From positions 1 to 64,000 of the forward strand of contig NZ_CALXRM010000001.1 of the NCBI RefSeq assembly GCF_944390845.1: DNA of 64,000 bases. Direction: 5' to 3'. The notes under the pieces are model-generated. The model was not told where the DNA came from, made no database searches, and worked only from the letters and a program-made list of their open reading frames with translations. This DNA is from an uncultured Brachyspira sp. (GTDB lineage: Bacteria; Spirochaetota; Brachyspiria; Brachyspirales; Brachyspiraceae). Within the stretch, counting starts at the first letter, position 1; each line of letters begins with the position of its first letter. The translations under genes and the position numbers were made by a program. Positions 18,722-28,436 of this stretch are shown here, one piece after another.

Positions 18722-20887
18722 TTATTTTACACCGTTGTTTATTTTTCCTTGTAAAGACATATTAACTAGCCCTTGTATATCTATAATAAGAGCTATTCTA
18801 CCATCTCCAAGTATAGTACCACCAGCTATTCCAGCATGTTTACTGAAAGCTGAATCCAAAGACTTAATAACTACTTGTTGCTGATCCAAAAGCTCATCTA
18901 CAAATATAGCACATCTTCTATAACCAGCTTCAACAACAACAACAATACCATCTTCTATATTTTCAACTTGTGTATCTATTTCAAATACTTTATGTAATCT
19001 AATTAAAGGTAAATATTCCTCTCTAATTTTTATCATTTCACCTTTACCTTCGAAAGGCTTAACTTGTTCATTTTTTACTTTAATTTGTTCTATAATAGAA
19101 ATTAGAGGCATAATATATATTTGTTTACCTAAAGCAAAAGTAATACCTTCAATAATTGCCAATGTTAAAGGAAGTTTAATAATAAATGTACTACCTTTAC
19201 CTTCTGTTGATTTAATTTCTATTTTACCTTTCATCTTTTCAACATTTGCTCTAACAACGTCCATACCAACACCTCTACCAGATATGTCAGTAACTTTGTC
19301 AGCAGTTGAAAGACCAGGTGCGAATATAGTTCTGTATATTTCTATATCAGAATATTTTCCATCTCTTGAAAGTAAACCTTTTTCTACAGCTTTATTAAAT
19401 ATTTTTTCTTTATTTAATCCATTACCATCATCAGATACTTCTATAACAACGTGACCTTCTTGGTGAGCAGCTGACATAGTAATAGTACCATATTCAGGTT
19501 TACCTCTTGCTATTCTTTCTTCTTTAGTCTTTTCTATACCGTGGTCCATAGAGTTTCTTATAATATGTTTAAGAGGGTCAGATAACTGCTCTAACATATT
19601 TTTATCTATTTCTGTTGTTTCACCTTTTAATACTAACTTAACTTCTTTATTTAATTCCAAGTTAAGGTCTCTAACATATCTATGGAACTGAGTGAATATA
19701 GGACCTATAGGCATCATTCGGATATTCATAACTTCTTCTTGTATTTGTCTTGAAGTTCTATCCATTGAACTTACAGCCTCTTTTAATCCATTATCTATAT
19801 CTAAACTTTGAGTAAGCTGCATTATTCTTGACTGAGCTATAACAAGTTCTCCAATTAGGTTCATTAAACTATCAAGTTTTCTTGTATCAACTCTTACAGT
19901 AGAAGGAGCTTGTACTTTAGCTTTTGGTGCAGCAGTAGCAGCTGGCTGATTAGTAGCTGAAGCAGCTGGTGCTTCTGCAGTTTTTTCTTCTGTTTTTTGA
20001 GCTTCTTCATGCTTTTGTTCTTCTGCTGGAGTTTCTTGAACTTCTTGAGTTGCTTCAGCAGGTTTAGCATCATCTTTTATTTCTGCTTTTGTATTAACGA
20101 TATTAATATCATTATCATCTATTACAAATAAGAATATATTTTGAACTTGTTCTTCTGGAGCATCAGTATCAAAATCCAAAGAAAATTGTGTATAACAAAC
20201 ATAAGGGTCTTCAAGATTTAGAATACTTGGAAGACTATTACATTCTATTTTCAAATTACTGATAGTACCAATAGCTCTTAAATCATTTAAGAACATAAGA
20301 GGGTCTATACCATTATCGAAAATAGTATTTTTAAATCCCATATCAATGTGGAAAGAATTACTTCCGCTCTTAACAGCTTCTGGTTCTTCCTTTTCTGCTT
20401 TAGGAGCTTCCTCTTCTTTCTTTGGCTCTTCTTTTTTAGGTTCAGGTGCTGCAGCTGCTTTTGGAGCTGGAGTAGAGGATACTGTTGAAGGATCATTTCC
20501 ATCTGCTATAGCTTTAATTTTAGCCTTTAAAGAATCTATATTATTAACACCTTCTGTTTCACTTTTTCCATCAACGATATTTTGCAACATCAATTTAACA
20601 GTGTCCAAAAATTCCAACAACACTGTTATCATTTGTGGAGTTACATCTAATTTACCACTTCTTACTTTCTCCAATAAATTTTCAGCAACGTGGTTTAATT
20701 CGCTCATTGTCGTAAAACCAACTGTACCTGCTGAAGATTTAAGAGTATGAGCACTTCTAAATATCTTATTTAAAAGATCTTCATCACTTTTATTATCCTC
20801 TAATAAAACTAAATCATTCTCAAGCCCTTCTACAATCTCTTTCGCTTCGCTTAAGAATATGGATATAAATTCATCACTATCAAACAT
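18722..20887 (-). CDS. cheA: Chemotaxis histidine kinase CheA
   Basis: The central kinase of the chemotaxis pathway. The HPt domain is N-terminal, with phosphorylated H47 (FRSAHTLKSSAG). Two Ala/Pro/Glu-rich linkers (about 135-170 and 275-330) flank a divergent P2-like domain. Dimerisation (about 335-395), ATPase (NSMDHGIEK, VSDDGNGLNKEKI, DISGRGVGMDVV) and C-terminal CheW-like domains follow. At 721 aa it is a normal size. The linkers are strongly repetitive, so spurious open frames appear on both strands here. Confidence 0.95.
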   Translation of the reverse strand: MFDSDEFISIFLSEAKEIVEGLENDLVLLEDNKSDEDLLNKIFRSAHTLKSSAGTVGFTTMSELNHVAENLLEKVRSGKLDVTPQMITVLLEFLDTVKLMLQNIVDGKSETEGVNNIDSLKAKIKAIADGNDPSTVSSTPAPKAAAAPEPKKEEPKKEEEAPKAEKEEPEAVKSGSNSFHIDMGFKNTIFDNGIDPLMFLNDLRAIGTISNLKIECNSLPSILNLEDPYVCYTQFSLDFDTDAPEEQVQNIFLFVIDDNDINIVNTKAEIKDDAKPAEATQEVQETPAEEQKHEEAQKTEEKTAEAPAASATNQPAATAAPKAKVQAPSTVRVDTRKLDSLMNLIGELVIAQSRIMQLTQSLDIDNGLKEAVSSMDRTSRQIQEEVMNIRMMPIGPIFTQFHRYVRDLNLELNKEVKLVLKGETTEIDKNMLEQLSDPLKHIIRNSMDHGIEKTKEERIARGKPEYGTITMSAAHQEGHVVIEVSDDGNGLNKEKIFNKAVEKGLLSRDGKYSDIEIYRTIFAPGLSTADKVTDISGRGVGMDVVRANVEKMKGKIEIKSTEGKGSTFIIKLPLTLAIIEGITFALGKQIYIMPLISIIEQIKVKNEQVKPFEGKGEMIKIREEYLPLIRLHKVFEIDTQVENIEDGIVVVVEAGYRRCAIFVDELLDQQQVVIKSLDSAFSKHAGIAGGTILGDGRIALIIDIQGLVNMSLQGKINNGVK

Positions 20888-20945
20888 GTATTACACCTCT
20901 ACCTTTAATAAAATTCTTATTAGCTCATAATAAGACGGTTGACAA

Positions 20946-21314
20946 TCAATTTAAGAAACGTTTTACAACGTCCAAAAGTTGAGTTGGGTTAAATGGCTTT
21001 ACTAGCCAACCACTAGCACCAGCAGCCTTACCCTCCATTTTTTTCTCATCTTGAGATTCTGTTGTAAGCATAAGAATAGGGGTATATTTATGTTGATCTA
21101 CCTTTCTTACATGCTTAATAAATTCTATACCGTCCATTTTAGGCATGTTAAGGTCAGTTATTATCATATCAACATTTGGAGTTTTACCTAATACCTCCAA
21201 TCCTGTAGTACCGTCATCTGCAGACACTACAGTATAACTGCCCTTTTTCAAGGTATATTCAACAGATGCTCTAGCTGTATTTGAATCGTCTACAATTAGT
21301 ATTGTTTTAGCCAT
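20946..21314 (-). CDS. cheY: Chemotaxis response regulator CheY
   Basis: A single-domain receiver of 122 aa. It has D9-D10, phosphoacceptor D54 (IITDLNMPKMDG), the Thr of MLTTESQ and the Lys of LVKPFNP. It carries the CheA signal to the flagellar switch. It lies 58 bases before cheA, the widest gap in the operon. Confidence 0.93.
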   Translation of the reverse strand: MAKTILIVDDSNTARASVEYTLKKGSYTVVSADDGTTGLEVLGKTPNVDMIITDLNMPKMDGIEFIKHVRKVDQHKYTPILMLTTESQDEKKMEGKAAGASGWLVKPFNPTQLLDVVKRFLN

Positions 21315-21334
21315 ACATTTAACCTCTTATATCA

Positions 21335-21598
21335 TTAATTATTTTTATCATTAATTATTTTTAAATATTCTACAAACAAATTATCCATGCCTTCTACTAT
21401 AAGATTTTTTTGATTTTTCGCAAGTTCTTTTTTCATAGCATACAATATTTGAAGACCTGCTAAATCTATATGGGCATCACCTTCACAATTAAATTTCACA
21501 GTAATATCATCATTGTAATTTGCACTTTTTATAACATTCTTAAAATATTTACTCATGGTTCTTATATTAAGATTGTCATTTATTTCTATAACTGACAT
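21335..21598 (-). CDS. STAS-domain protein of the che operon
   Basis: An 87-aa single STAS domain resembling anti-sigma-factor antagonists. The usual phosphorylated Ser of the DSAG motif is replaced: the sequence reads HIDLAGLQILYAMKKEL. Regulation by serine phosphorylation is therefore unlikely, and it more probably acts as a protein-interaction module in the receptor complex. The in-frame TTG at 21604 is only 3 bases from GGAGG, so the ATG at 21598, 9 bases from it, is used. It sits between the receptor-like gene and cheY. Confidence 0.8.
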   Translation of the reverse strand: MSVIEINDNLNIRTMSKYFKNVIKSANYNDDITVKFNCEGDAHIDLAGLQILYAMKKELAKNQKNLIVEGMDNLFVEYLKIINDKNN

Positions 21599-21622
21599 AG
21601 ACAAACACCTCCATTACTTTTA

Positions 21623-23551
21623 TTAGAACATAGTAAAGTCACCGCTATCTGCTCCTACATCTATACTTATATCGACATTAGGGGCTTCTTCTCCAGATAA
21701 AATACTGTTTGCGATAGCTCTTTCTTTCTTAATTGTATATGAATTAACTATGTCCAAATATTTATCACTTTCTATTTTCCAGTTTTCTATACCTAATATT
21801 TTATAGTATTCATTTTTCTTATCTCTTATAACATTTCTCATGCTATTAAAGATTTCTATTATTTCATTAATCTTAGTAAGCAATGTACTTAATGTACTTA
21901 AATCTATTAAAGTTTTATCTATAAGTCCAAACAATTCATCAGCATAACTATCTAATCTCTTAATATTATTATTAATAATATATTTTGACTCATCTAAACG
22001 CTTACTAACACTCTCAGTCATAGATTCTATAAATGAATGCTCTGTAGATTGTTGATTAATGTTAGACTTAAATTTATTAATAGAGCTAAATATTGCTGAT
22101 TTAATATTATGGAATTGCTCCAAACAAGCATCTACTGTTTCTGTAATGTTTGTAGCTATTGATTCCACGCTTTCTATTGAGAAAGTTTGAGAGTTATTGA
22201 ATATATCGCTGTTCTTTTCTAGTTCTATTTTTGCCAAAAAGTTAATTGAGTTAAATGTTTTAGCAATGTTTTTAGTTTCTAAGAACATACTCTCTAGCTC
22301 TTCAATAGAGTCTATAATAGCTATATTGCTGTCTGATATTCTATATTTATTTGTTAGGAATAATTTAAAATTCTCTAAATAAAGTTTAATAAATCCCATA
22401 TACTCATTAAACAATGATTCTGAAACAGTGAATGGGAATTCTGATTTACCGCTTTCTCCTCCAATCATATACTCAACTATAGTAGTTCTATCTGAAGTTA
22501 TATCTGATAAAGCATCTTTTAAACCTTTCAAACTTTTATAAATATCAGAGTTTGTTAAATCTATTTCTTCATGTATAGATTTAAAGTTTTCTATTATTAA
22601 AGTCAAAACCACATCGTCAAAAGTTAATAAGTCAAGTAATTTGTGTTCTAAAGTCTGATTCTCTTCTTTTTCAAGTTCCTCAGCATCCATTGATTCTACT
22701 TCTTTACCATAAAAGTCAATGAAATTCCTATTTTCATAAACTATAGAATTTATAGACTCAACTATATGTTCTGTTTGCTGTCTAACTATATCTTCACGAG
22801 GAAGAACCATCATTATTTCAAATATAAAATCATAAGTATTATCTACTCTTGAAATGATATCTGATATAATATTAGAAAAAACAGCAAAGGAATTAACCAT
22901 ATTATTATGTTCTTTATCTAACTGTTCTCTCATGATAGTAAAGTTTTGTCTTTGTAATTCATTAGTCTTTAAAATTTCAGTTTTGAATGACTCAAATCTT
23001 ACAAACAACTCTTTACCAATCCTATTCATCTGATCAGCTTGTTCATTTGATGTTTCAGACATTTTAATGATGTTTTTAGATATTTCTCCAAAAGCTCTAC
23101 CGCCGGCACCATATTTAGATGATATTATAATGGCATTCAAAGAATATACTTTAATTTGATCTGCAAGCATTCTTATTTGCTCTATAGAATCCATTATATT
23201 ACTTGTCTTACCAACATCTTCAACAAGAGAATCTGATAACTCATTATCTTGAGCTATAAACCCTTGCATTCTATCAAATGACATAAAGAAATCTTCTTGG
23301 TTTTCTTCCAAATCATTAGAAAAGTTTTTTACACCTTTATCTTTATTAGTAAAGTATGACAACAAATTATTAGCTTTTTCGTTTTCATTTTTCATTTCCT
23401 GTTCAATCATAGGAAATTTTTCACCGATAAAACTATATACTCTTCCAACTTCTTCCAAGAAAGAATGTATATCTTTCACGGTAGTTTCAAGTATAGCAGA
23501 ATAATCAAGAATATCCTGTCGTATATTATTATCTATTATATTTGCTGCCAC
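21623..23551 (-). CDS. Cytoplasmic chemoreceptor-like coiled-coil protein
   Basis: A 642-aa, almost wholly helical protein with no signal peptide or transmembrane segment. Residues about 125-170 (IEQIRMLADQIKVYSLNAIIISSKYGAGGRAFGEISKNII) form a divergent version of the receptor signalling hairpin, where the canonical form reads QTNLLALNAAIEAARAGE. A second segment, PREDIVRQQTEHIVESI, resembles the QDIVRQ element of some soluble chemotaxis proteins. It may be a soluble receptor or a phosphatase-like partner. It is the first gene of the operon, with GTG start and AGGAA upstream. Confidence 0.65.
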   Translation of the reverse strand: MAANIIDNNIRQDILDYSAILETTVKDIHSFLEEVGRVYSFIGEKFPMIEQEMKNENEKANNLLSYFTNKDKGVKNFSNDLEENQEDFFMSFDRMQGFIAQDNELSDSLVEDVGKTSNIMDSIEQIRMLADQIKVYSLNAIIISSKYGAGGRAFGEISKNIIKMSETSNEQADQMNRIGKELFVRFESFKTEILKTNELQRQNFTIMREQLDKEHNNMVNSFAVFSNIISDIISRVDNTYDFIFEIMMVLPREDIVRQQTEHIVESINSIVYENRNFIDFYGKEVESMDAEELEKEENQTLEHKLLDLLTFDDVVLTLIIENFKSIHEEIDLTNSDIYKSLKGLKDALSDITSDRTTIVEYMIGGESGKSEFPFTVSESLFNEYMGFIKLYLENFKLFLTNKYRISDSNIAIIDSIEELESMFLETKNIAKTFNSINFLAKIELEKNSDIFNNSQTFSIESVESIATNITETVDACLEQFHNIKSAIFSSINKFKSNINQQSTEHSFIESMTESVSKRLDESKYIINNNIKRLDSYADELFGLIDKTLIDLSTLSTLLTKINEIIEIFNSMRNVIRDKKNEYYKILGIENWKIESDKYLDIVNSYTIKKERAIANSILSGEEAPNVDISIDVGADSGDFTMF

Positions 23552-23605
23552 TATATATAATTCCTATTTATTTTTTTATATAGTTTAAATAAATTACTCT
23601 ATATA

Positions 23606-23634
23606 AATATAACATTTATTATCGCTTTTTGCAA
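23606..23634 (-). promoter_or_regulatory. che operon promoter
   Basis: On the minus strand, TTGCAA (23629-23634), a 17-base spacer and TATATT (23606-23611) lie about 55 bases upstream of the first gene. The motif is of housekeeping type rather than a sigma-28 motif. Confidence 0.5.
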
Positions 23635-23704
23635 GTAAAAATTTATATACTCAATAATTTTAAAATAAAATTTACATAAATATTAATTTTAATATCATTA
23701 AAAT

Positions 23705-25597
23705 TTAATTTAAATCAAGTATTTTGTTTTTTAAAGCTAAATATTTTGCTGTATAATAAACTCTATTTTGTGATTCTCTATTTCCAAAACCAAAACTTCT
23801 TCTGCTTACAGCAAGTATAGGAGGAGCTTGTATTCTTTTTGATATACCCATTCCCATATATTGCTTCCACCATCTTTCCAAATCATCTACAAATTCATTA
23901 CCATTTTTAAAATATTTATTTAAAATACCTTTTTGACAGCCTATTTTTTCTTCAAGTTCACCTTTAATATACAAATCTGCAATATCTTCTAATATGGATC
24001 TATTCCAAGATTCCATTAAATATTTAAATAAATAATCATGATAATCATATTTTATAGGATCACCTTTGCCTTCATCAACAGCCTGTGCGGTAGATAATTC
24101 TGCACTTGGAACAATATTTATAGTACCTTCAGGAATAATTTCCTTTTTAAATACTTCTTTGTTAACATAATTAGAAAGTCCGTATATTTGATATTTCCAT
24201 AAATCAGCAAGACATGCAAAGAATCCTGCACCATCACCATACATAGTAGAATATCCTACCATAGTTTCTGTCTTATTAGCATTGCAAGTAAATACACCTC
24301 CAAAACTTGCTGCGATAGAAGCTAAAACTCTTGAAGATCTATCCCTTGCTTGTATATTTTCTATAACGAAAGATGATACTGTTAAATTACTTTCTTTTCC
24401 GTCTTTTATAATAGGGGAGGTTTCTAATTGTTTTACTGTATAATCTACTGATTCTTGTATAGGAACTACCATATATGCACAGCCTAAATTATCAGCTAAT
24501 GTTTTAGCAAGATTTTTAGTTGTGTTAGAATTAAATTTACTTGGCATATTTACCAAAAGAACATTGTCTTTACCAATAGCATTTACATACATAGCTGATG
24601 ATAATGCCGAATCAATTCCTCCTGATACGCCTATAACTACTTTACTGATTCCTATAGACTTCATAAATTTTCTTATACCATAAATAACTGTATCGTATAT
24701 TAATTTATATTCATTTTCCTCTTTTATTTCCATAGGATTTGGGAATATTTTATTTTTTACATCTATATCTGCATAATACAAATTATCTTCGTATCTATTA
24801 GCTGTTATTAACAATTTACCATTATTGTCATAAACAGAACTTCCGCCATCAAAAGTATAAACTGTTTTTCCATTATTTTGTATTCCTACATTATTAACAT
24901 ATATTAAAGGAACATTATGTTTACTTGCTATATCACCATACATTTTATGACGTTTAGTATCTTTCACTAAAGTATATGGAGAACTTGATATATTAACAAA
25001 TAAATCAACATCTTTATTGCTATTTATTATATCTATAGGAGAAAATGAATAATTACTGCTCCAAGCATCTTCACATATTGTCAAACCAAGTTTAATTTTT
25101 TCTCCATTGCATTCTATTTCTAATGGCTTTAAATATTCTTTTATATCAGCATTATTTTCAAAAGCCAAATCTTTTAAACTGAAAAAATGTCTTGGGTCTT
25201 CAAATTCTTTATAATTAGGAAGTAAAGATTTTATTATAAAAGGGTAGGAAGTGGAATTATTATGTATTAACTTTCCATCTTTTGCTACAAATAAAGCATT
25301 ATATTTTCTTATTCTACCATCAAAATTTTTCTTAGTTTTATCCGATGCTACATTTCCAAAAATAACATATATGCCATTAGAAGCCTTGATAATTTCTTCT
25401 CCAAGCTCCTCACATTCTTTTACAAATCCTTCGCTTTCCCACATATCACCAAGCATATATCCAGATACTGCTAATTCAGGAAATATTACTATATCTGCTT
25501 TATTTTTTTTAGCAGAACTTATAGCACTTATGATTCTAACTGTATTATCGCATGGTATTGAGGGTATTATTTCAATTTGAGCAATAGCTATTTTCAC
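23705..25597 (-). CDS. nadE: Glutamine-dependent NAD+ synthetase
   Basis: The last step of NAD synthesis, converting deamido-NAD to NAD with glutamine. The N-terminal nitrilase-type glutaminase (about 1-270) has the Glu of VIFPELAVSGY and the nucleophile Cys175 (GLTICEDAWS). The C-terminal ATP-pyrophosphatase domain has the P-loop GVSGGIDSALSS. At 630 aa it is the long eukaryote/mycobacterium-like two-domain form. The start is GTG at 25597 with GGAG 7 bases upstream. It is transcribed alone, 153 bases ahead of the che operon. Confidence 0.95.
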   Translation of the reverse strand: MKIAIAQIEIIPSIPCDNTVRIISAISSAKKNKADIVIFPELAVSGYMLGDMWESEGFVKECEELGEEIIKASNGIYVIFGNVASDKTKKNFDGRIRKYNALFVAKDGKLIHNNSTSYPFIIKSLLPNYKEFEDPRHFFSLKDLAFENNADIKEYLKPLEIECNGEKIKLGLTICEDAWSSNYSFSPIDIINSNKDVDLFVNISSSPYTLVKDTKRHKMYGDIASKHNVPLIYVNNVGIQNNGKTVYTFDGGSSVYDNNGKLLITANRYEDNLYYADIDVKNKIFPNPMEIKEENEYKLIYDTVIYGIRKFMKSIGISKVVIGVSGGIDSALSSAMYVNAIGKDNVLLVNMPSKFNSNTTKNLAKTLADNLGCAYMVVPIQESVDYTVKQLETSPIIKDGKESNLTVSSFVIENIQARDRSSRVLASIAASFGGVFTCNANKTETMVGYSTMYGDGAGFFACLADLWKYQIYGLSNYVNKEVFKKEIIPEGTINIVPSAELSTAQAVDEGKGDPIKYDYHDYLFKYLMESWNRSILEDIADLYIKGELEEKIGCQKGILNKYFKNGNEFVDDLERWWKQYMGMGISKRIQAPPILAVSRRSFGFGNRESQNRVYYTAKYLALKNKILDLN

Positions 25598-25729
25598 AAT
25601 AAATCTCCAAATATGTTATATTACGACCAATAACTATAATAATATAATTAAAGAAAAAATACAATAAACCGTTATATAATATATATTATTTTTTATTACT
25701 GTATGTTAAATATAAATAGGGGAAATGGA

Positions 25730-26317
25730 ATGAGAAGGAAAGATTTTATATTTGAAAATATGAATGAAATAGAAAACATGCTGAATAATATAGAATTTGG
25801 TGTTATGGCTTTACCAGATACTATACCTTATGCTGTACCAATTAGTTTTTGCTACAAAGATAATAAAATATATTTTCATGGTGCTATGTCTGGAAGAAAA
25901 TACGAAATTTTAAAAAATAATCCTAATATTTCTTTCACAGCTTCAAAAGTATATTCATATATACCATCTACATTTATGAACAATAAAATGATACCTACTC
26001 AATTTTTCTTTTCTGTATTTATTGAAGGTAAATTTGAAACCATACAAGATACAGAAGAAAGAAGGAGTATTTTGTATGAATTGGTAAAGAAATATGAACC
26101 AAATAATAATAATTTATCAATAGACGATAAAATGTTTGACTATGCCCAAAATAACATGTTAATAGGTATTATAAATATAAAAAACATCACAGCAAAAGCA
26201 AAATTTGGTCAAAATATGCCTGATGATGAAATAAAAATTATAATTGATGATCTAAAAACAAGGGGAACAAAACTTGACATAGAAACAGTAGATATGATAA
26301 ATAAAACAAGAAAATAG
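25730..26317 (+). CDS. Pyridoxamine 5'-phosphate oxidase-like flavoprotein, NimA-type
   Basis: A 195-aa split-barrel flavin-binding protein. It begins MRRKDFIF, and the core KIYFHGAMSGRKYEILKNNPNISF matches the Nim (nitroimidazole resistance) branch of the PNPOx superfamily. Such proteins may reduce nitro compounds or act as general FMN oxidoreductases; resistance cannot be inferred from sequence alone. The frame is open to an ATG at 25703, but the AGGGGA at 25718-25723 is placed for the ATG at 25730. Confidence 0.8.
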   Translation: MRRKDFIFENMNEIENMLNNIEFGVMALPDTIPYAVPISFCYKDNKIYFHGAMSGRKYEILKNNPNISFTASKVYSYIPSTFMNNKMIPTQFFFSVFIEGKFETIQDTEERRSILYELVKKYEPNNNNLSIDDKMFDYAQNNMLIGIINIKNITAKAKFGQNMPDDEIKIIIDDLKTRGTKLDIETVDMINKTRK

Positions 26318-26327
26318 AAAAAATAAC

Positions 26328-26390
26328 TTGAAAAAAGTATTATAAGTGATAGAATAAAAGTTAAGGTGAAAAAACATCTCTTTTATTCTA
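26328..26390 (+). promoter_or_regulatory. Promoter and hairpin upstream of the cyclic-nucleotide-domain genes
   Basis: TTGAAA (26328-26333), a 16-base spacer and TAGAAT (26350-26355) form a possible promoter. An 11-bp perfect inverted repeat TAGAATAAAAG/CTTTTATTCTA (26350-26360, 26380-26390) overlaps it. There is no T-run, so it is either an operator or a leader hairpin. Confidence 0.4.
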
Positions 26391-26432
26391 AAATATATTA
26401 ATTAGAATAAATATTAATTGAGGACAAATTAA

Positions 26433-27428
26433 ATGCAAACAAGAGTATATAAAGCAGGCTCTATAGTATACTTTACTGGTGATACTTCTGATAGAGTTTA
26501 CATATTAAAACAAGGTCAGGCTCAAAGCATATTTTTGTCAGAAGAAACAGGCTATGAAACTAGAGAGCTTATCAATATAGGTGAGTTTTTTGGTGTAAAA
26601 AGTATACTGGGAACATATCCGCAAGAAGATACTGTTCAATGTTTGACAGATTGTGTTGTTATTATTATTACTTATGAAGAATTTGAAAGTCTGATTGAAA
26701 AGAATAAACCTATCATTATAAAAATGTTGAAAGTTTTTTCTACTCAGCTTAGAAGAATAAATAAGAGAGTTAGAGAATTAGTTGAAAATGATATAAGTGA
26801 GGGTACTATTGATACTTTAGAAGGTTTGTATAGTATTGGAGAGTTTTATTTCAAAAATAAGAAATATAGAAATGCTTTATATGCCTATAAAAGATACATA
26901 CAATATGCTGATGAGGATTCATCATTCTATAATACTGCTAAAGAGAAAATAGAGGAATGTAAGGAAGAATTAGATATAACTGATGACAGCGATATAGCTC
27001 CTCCTACTTCTGCACCTATTTCATCAAGTGCTAAACCTGATGCAAAATCTCAGAATGTTACTATTAATGATCCAAATTATAATAAAGCAGTAGAATTATA
27101 TAATAATAATGATTATATTAATTCTATCAAAATATTTAATAGTTTATTAAAGAGTACAAATGCTCTTGTAGCTGAGAATGCTATTTTCTATATGGGAAAA
27201 TGTTATTACAATATAAATAAATATGATAATGCTTCTACAGTGCTTCTTTCTGCTGTAAAAAAATATCCTAAATCTGCAAATGTAAAAGAAGCTATACTCT
27301 TTTTAGCTAAAACTTGCGAAGCTAAAGGCGACAAAACTAAAGCCAAAGCATATTATCAAAAAGTTATTTCAATGCCTCCTATGGATAATTTCTCTAAAGA
27401 GGCTTATGCTAATGCTTCTAGGTTATAA
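26433..27428 (+). CDS. Cyclic-nucleotide-binding-like domain fused to TPR repeats
   Basis: A 331-aa protein. Residues 1-120 form a CRP-like cupin domain. The phosphate-binding cassette reads GEFFGVKSILGTYPQED and lacks the Glu and Arg that hold the cyclic phosphate, so nucleotide binding is doubtful. A Ser/Pro-rich linker (about 185-205) leads into three TPR-like repeats (about 210-330, NKAVELYNNNDYINSIKIFNSLL) resembling the YbgF/CpoB-type coordinator. No DNA-binding domain. It is 21 bases from the following Crp-like regulator, suggesting they act together. Confidence 0.7.
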   Translation: MQTRVYKAGSIVYFTGDTSDRVYILKQGQAQSIFLSEETGYETRELINIGEFFGVKSILGTYPQEDTVQCLTDCVVIIITYEEFESLIEKNKPIIIKMLKVFSTQLRRINKRVRELVENDISEGTIDTLEGLYSIGEFYFKNKKYRNALYAYKRYIQYADEDSSFYNTAKEKIEECKEELDITDDSDIAPPTSAPISSSAKPDAKSQNVTINDPNYNKAVELYNNNDYINSIKIFNSLLKSTNALVAENAIFYMGKCYYNINKYDNASTVLLSAVKKYPKSANVKEAILFLAKTCEAKGDKTKAKAYYQKVISMPPMDNFSKEAYANASRL

Positions 27429-27449
27429 TTTTAATTAAGGAAAATTGAT

Positions 27450-28085
27450 ATGGATAATAATTTATCTTCTCATACAAAAAAATACAATACTGATGATGTT
27501 ATATTCTTGGAATATGAAAAAGGCGATAAATTCTACATGGTTCAAAGCGGTTCTGTAAAGATTACTAAAGTTATTAAAGATGTTGAAAAATTATTAGACA
27601 TAGTTTATCCAGGTGATTTTTTTGGTGAAATGGCTATACTTGAAGACACTACTAGAAGTGCATCTGCAATAGCTAATGAACCTACTGTTTTATTAGAATT
27701 AAGAAAAGAAAATTTCCAAAATATATTAGCAAACAATACAGCAATGGCTCTTAAACTTTCAAAAATGTTCGCTAAAAGAATATTCGATGCCAAAAGAAGA
27801 CTTTTAATACTACAATTAAATGAAACAGATTTAAGAGTTTATGACTGTTTGCTTTTACTTGCTGAACTTCAAAACATTCCTAGAGATCATTATTATGAAC
27901 CTCAGGAATTAAATGCTACTATAAATGATATTGCAAATTGGTGCGGTGTTAAAGTAGTTGATGTTCAAAAAGTATTGAATAACTTGGTAAAAACAGGTAA
28001 AATTGATATTAAAACTAATACAATTTATGTAAAAAATTTAAAAGAAATTCAAAGACAAATTGACTTAAAAAGAAAGAAATCATAA
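27450..28085 (+). CDS. Crp/Fnr-family transcriptional regulator
   Basis: A 211-aa regulator with an intact phosphate-binding cassette, GDFFGEMAILEDTTRSASAIA, including the Glu and Arg expected to bind a cyclic nucleotide. A long dimerisation helix (about 105-135) and a C-terminal winged helix (NATINDIANWCGVKVVDVQKVLNNLVKTG) follow. It has no Fnr-type cysteines. AAGGAAA precedes the ATG. Its pairing with the degenerate CRP-TPR protein is unusual. Confidence 0.8.
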   Translation: MDNNLSSHTKKYNTDDVIFLEYEKGDKFYMVQSGSVKITKVIKDVEKLLDIVYPGDFFGEMAILEDTTRSASAIANEPTVLLELRKENFQNILANNTAMALKLSKMFAKRIFDAKRRLLILQLNETDLRVYDCLLLLAELQNIPRDHYYEPQELNATINDIANWCGVKVVDVQKVLNNLVKTGKIDIKTNTIYVKNLKEIQRQIDLKRKKS

Positions 28086-28119
28086 TAAAAAATTATTTCT
28101 TTCTATAAACTTTATAAAA

Positions 28120-28161
28120 AAGCTGATGACTGATTATTTAGTTATCAGCTTTTATTTTATT
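28120..28161 (+). terminator. Terminator after the Crp-like gene
   Basis: A 12-bp stem AAGCTGATGACT/AGTTATCAGCTT (28120-28131, 28140-28151, one G-T pair) is followed by a T-rich tract. Confidence 0.85.
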
Positions 28162-28314
28162 AATAACATTATAATTATGTAAAAAATATTTATTTTTCAT
28201 TAATTATTCTACTATATTCACCTAAAAACATATATTAATAACATGATAATTCACAATATTATAATATTAATATATATAATACAGAATTTTATTATCGATC
28301 ATAAAATATTCATA

Positions 28315-28343
28315 TTGACAAAATAATACAATTAATATATACA
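28315..28343 (+). promoter_or_regulatory. Promoter of ankyrin gene 1
   Basis: TTGACA (28315-28320), a 17-base spacer and TATACA (28338-28343), 32 bases before the start codon. Confidence 0.6.
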
Positions 28344-28361
28344 TTTTATAAAATATTTTTA

Positions 28362-28436
28362 AAAAGAGGTTTATATGAAAAAAATTGTATTAATGGCAGT
28401 ATTGTATACTTTATTTAGTTTTAATGCTTTGTATCC
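28362..28436 (+). repeat. Ankyrin-gene 5' cassette, copy 1
   Basis: A 75-base segment holding the ribosome binding site and whole signal-peptide coding region. It is identical to copy 3 (30290-30364) and differs from copy 2 at three positions. Confidence 0.9.

Noticed and set aside
20346-20750. 134-codon plus-strand ORF within cheA
   Set aside because: A shadow of the Ala/Glu-rich CheA linker and HPt region; the real gene is on the other strand.
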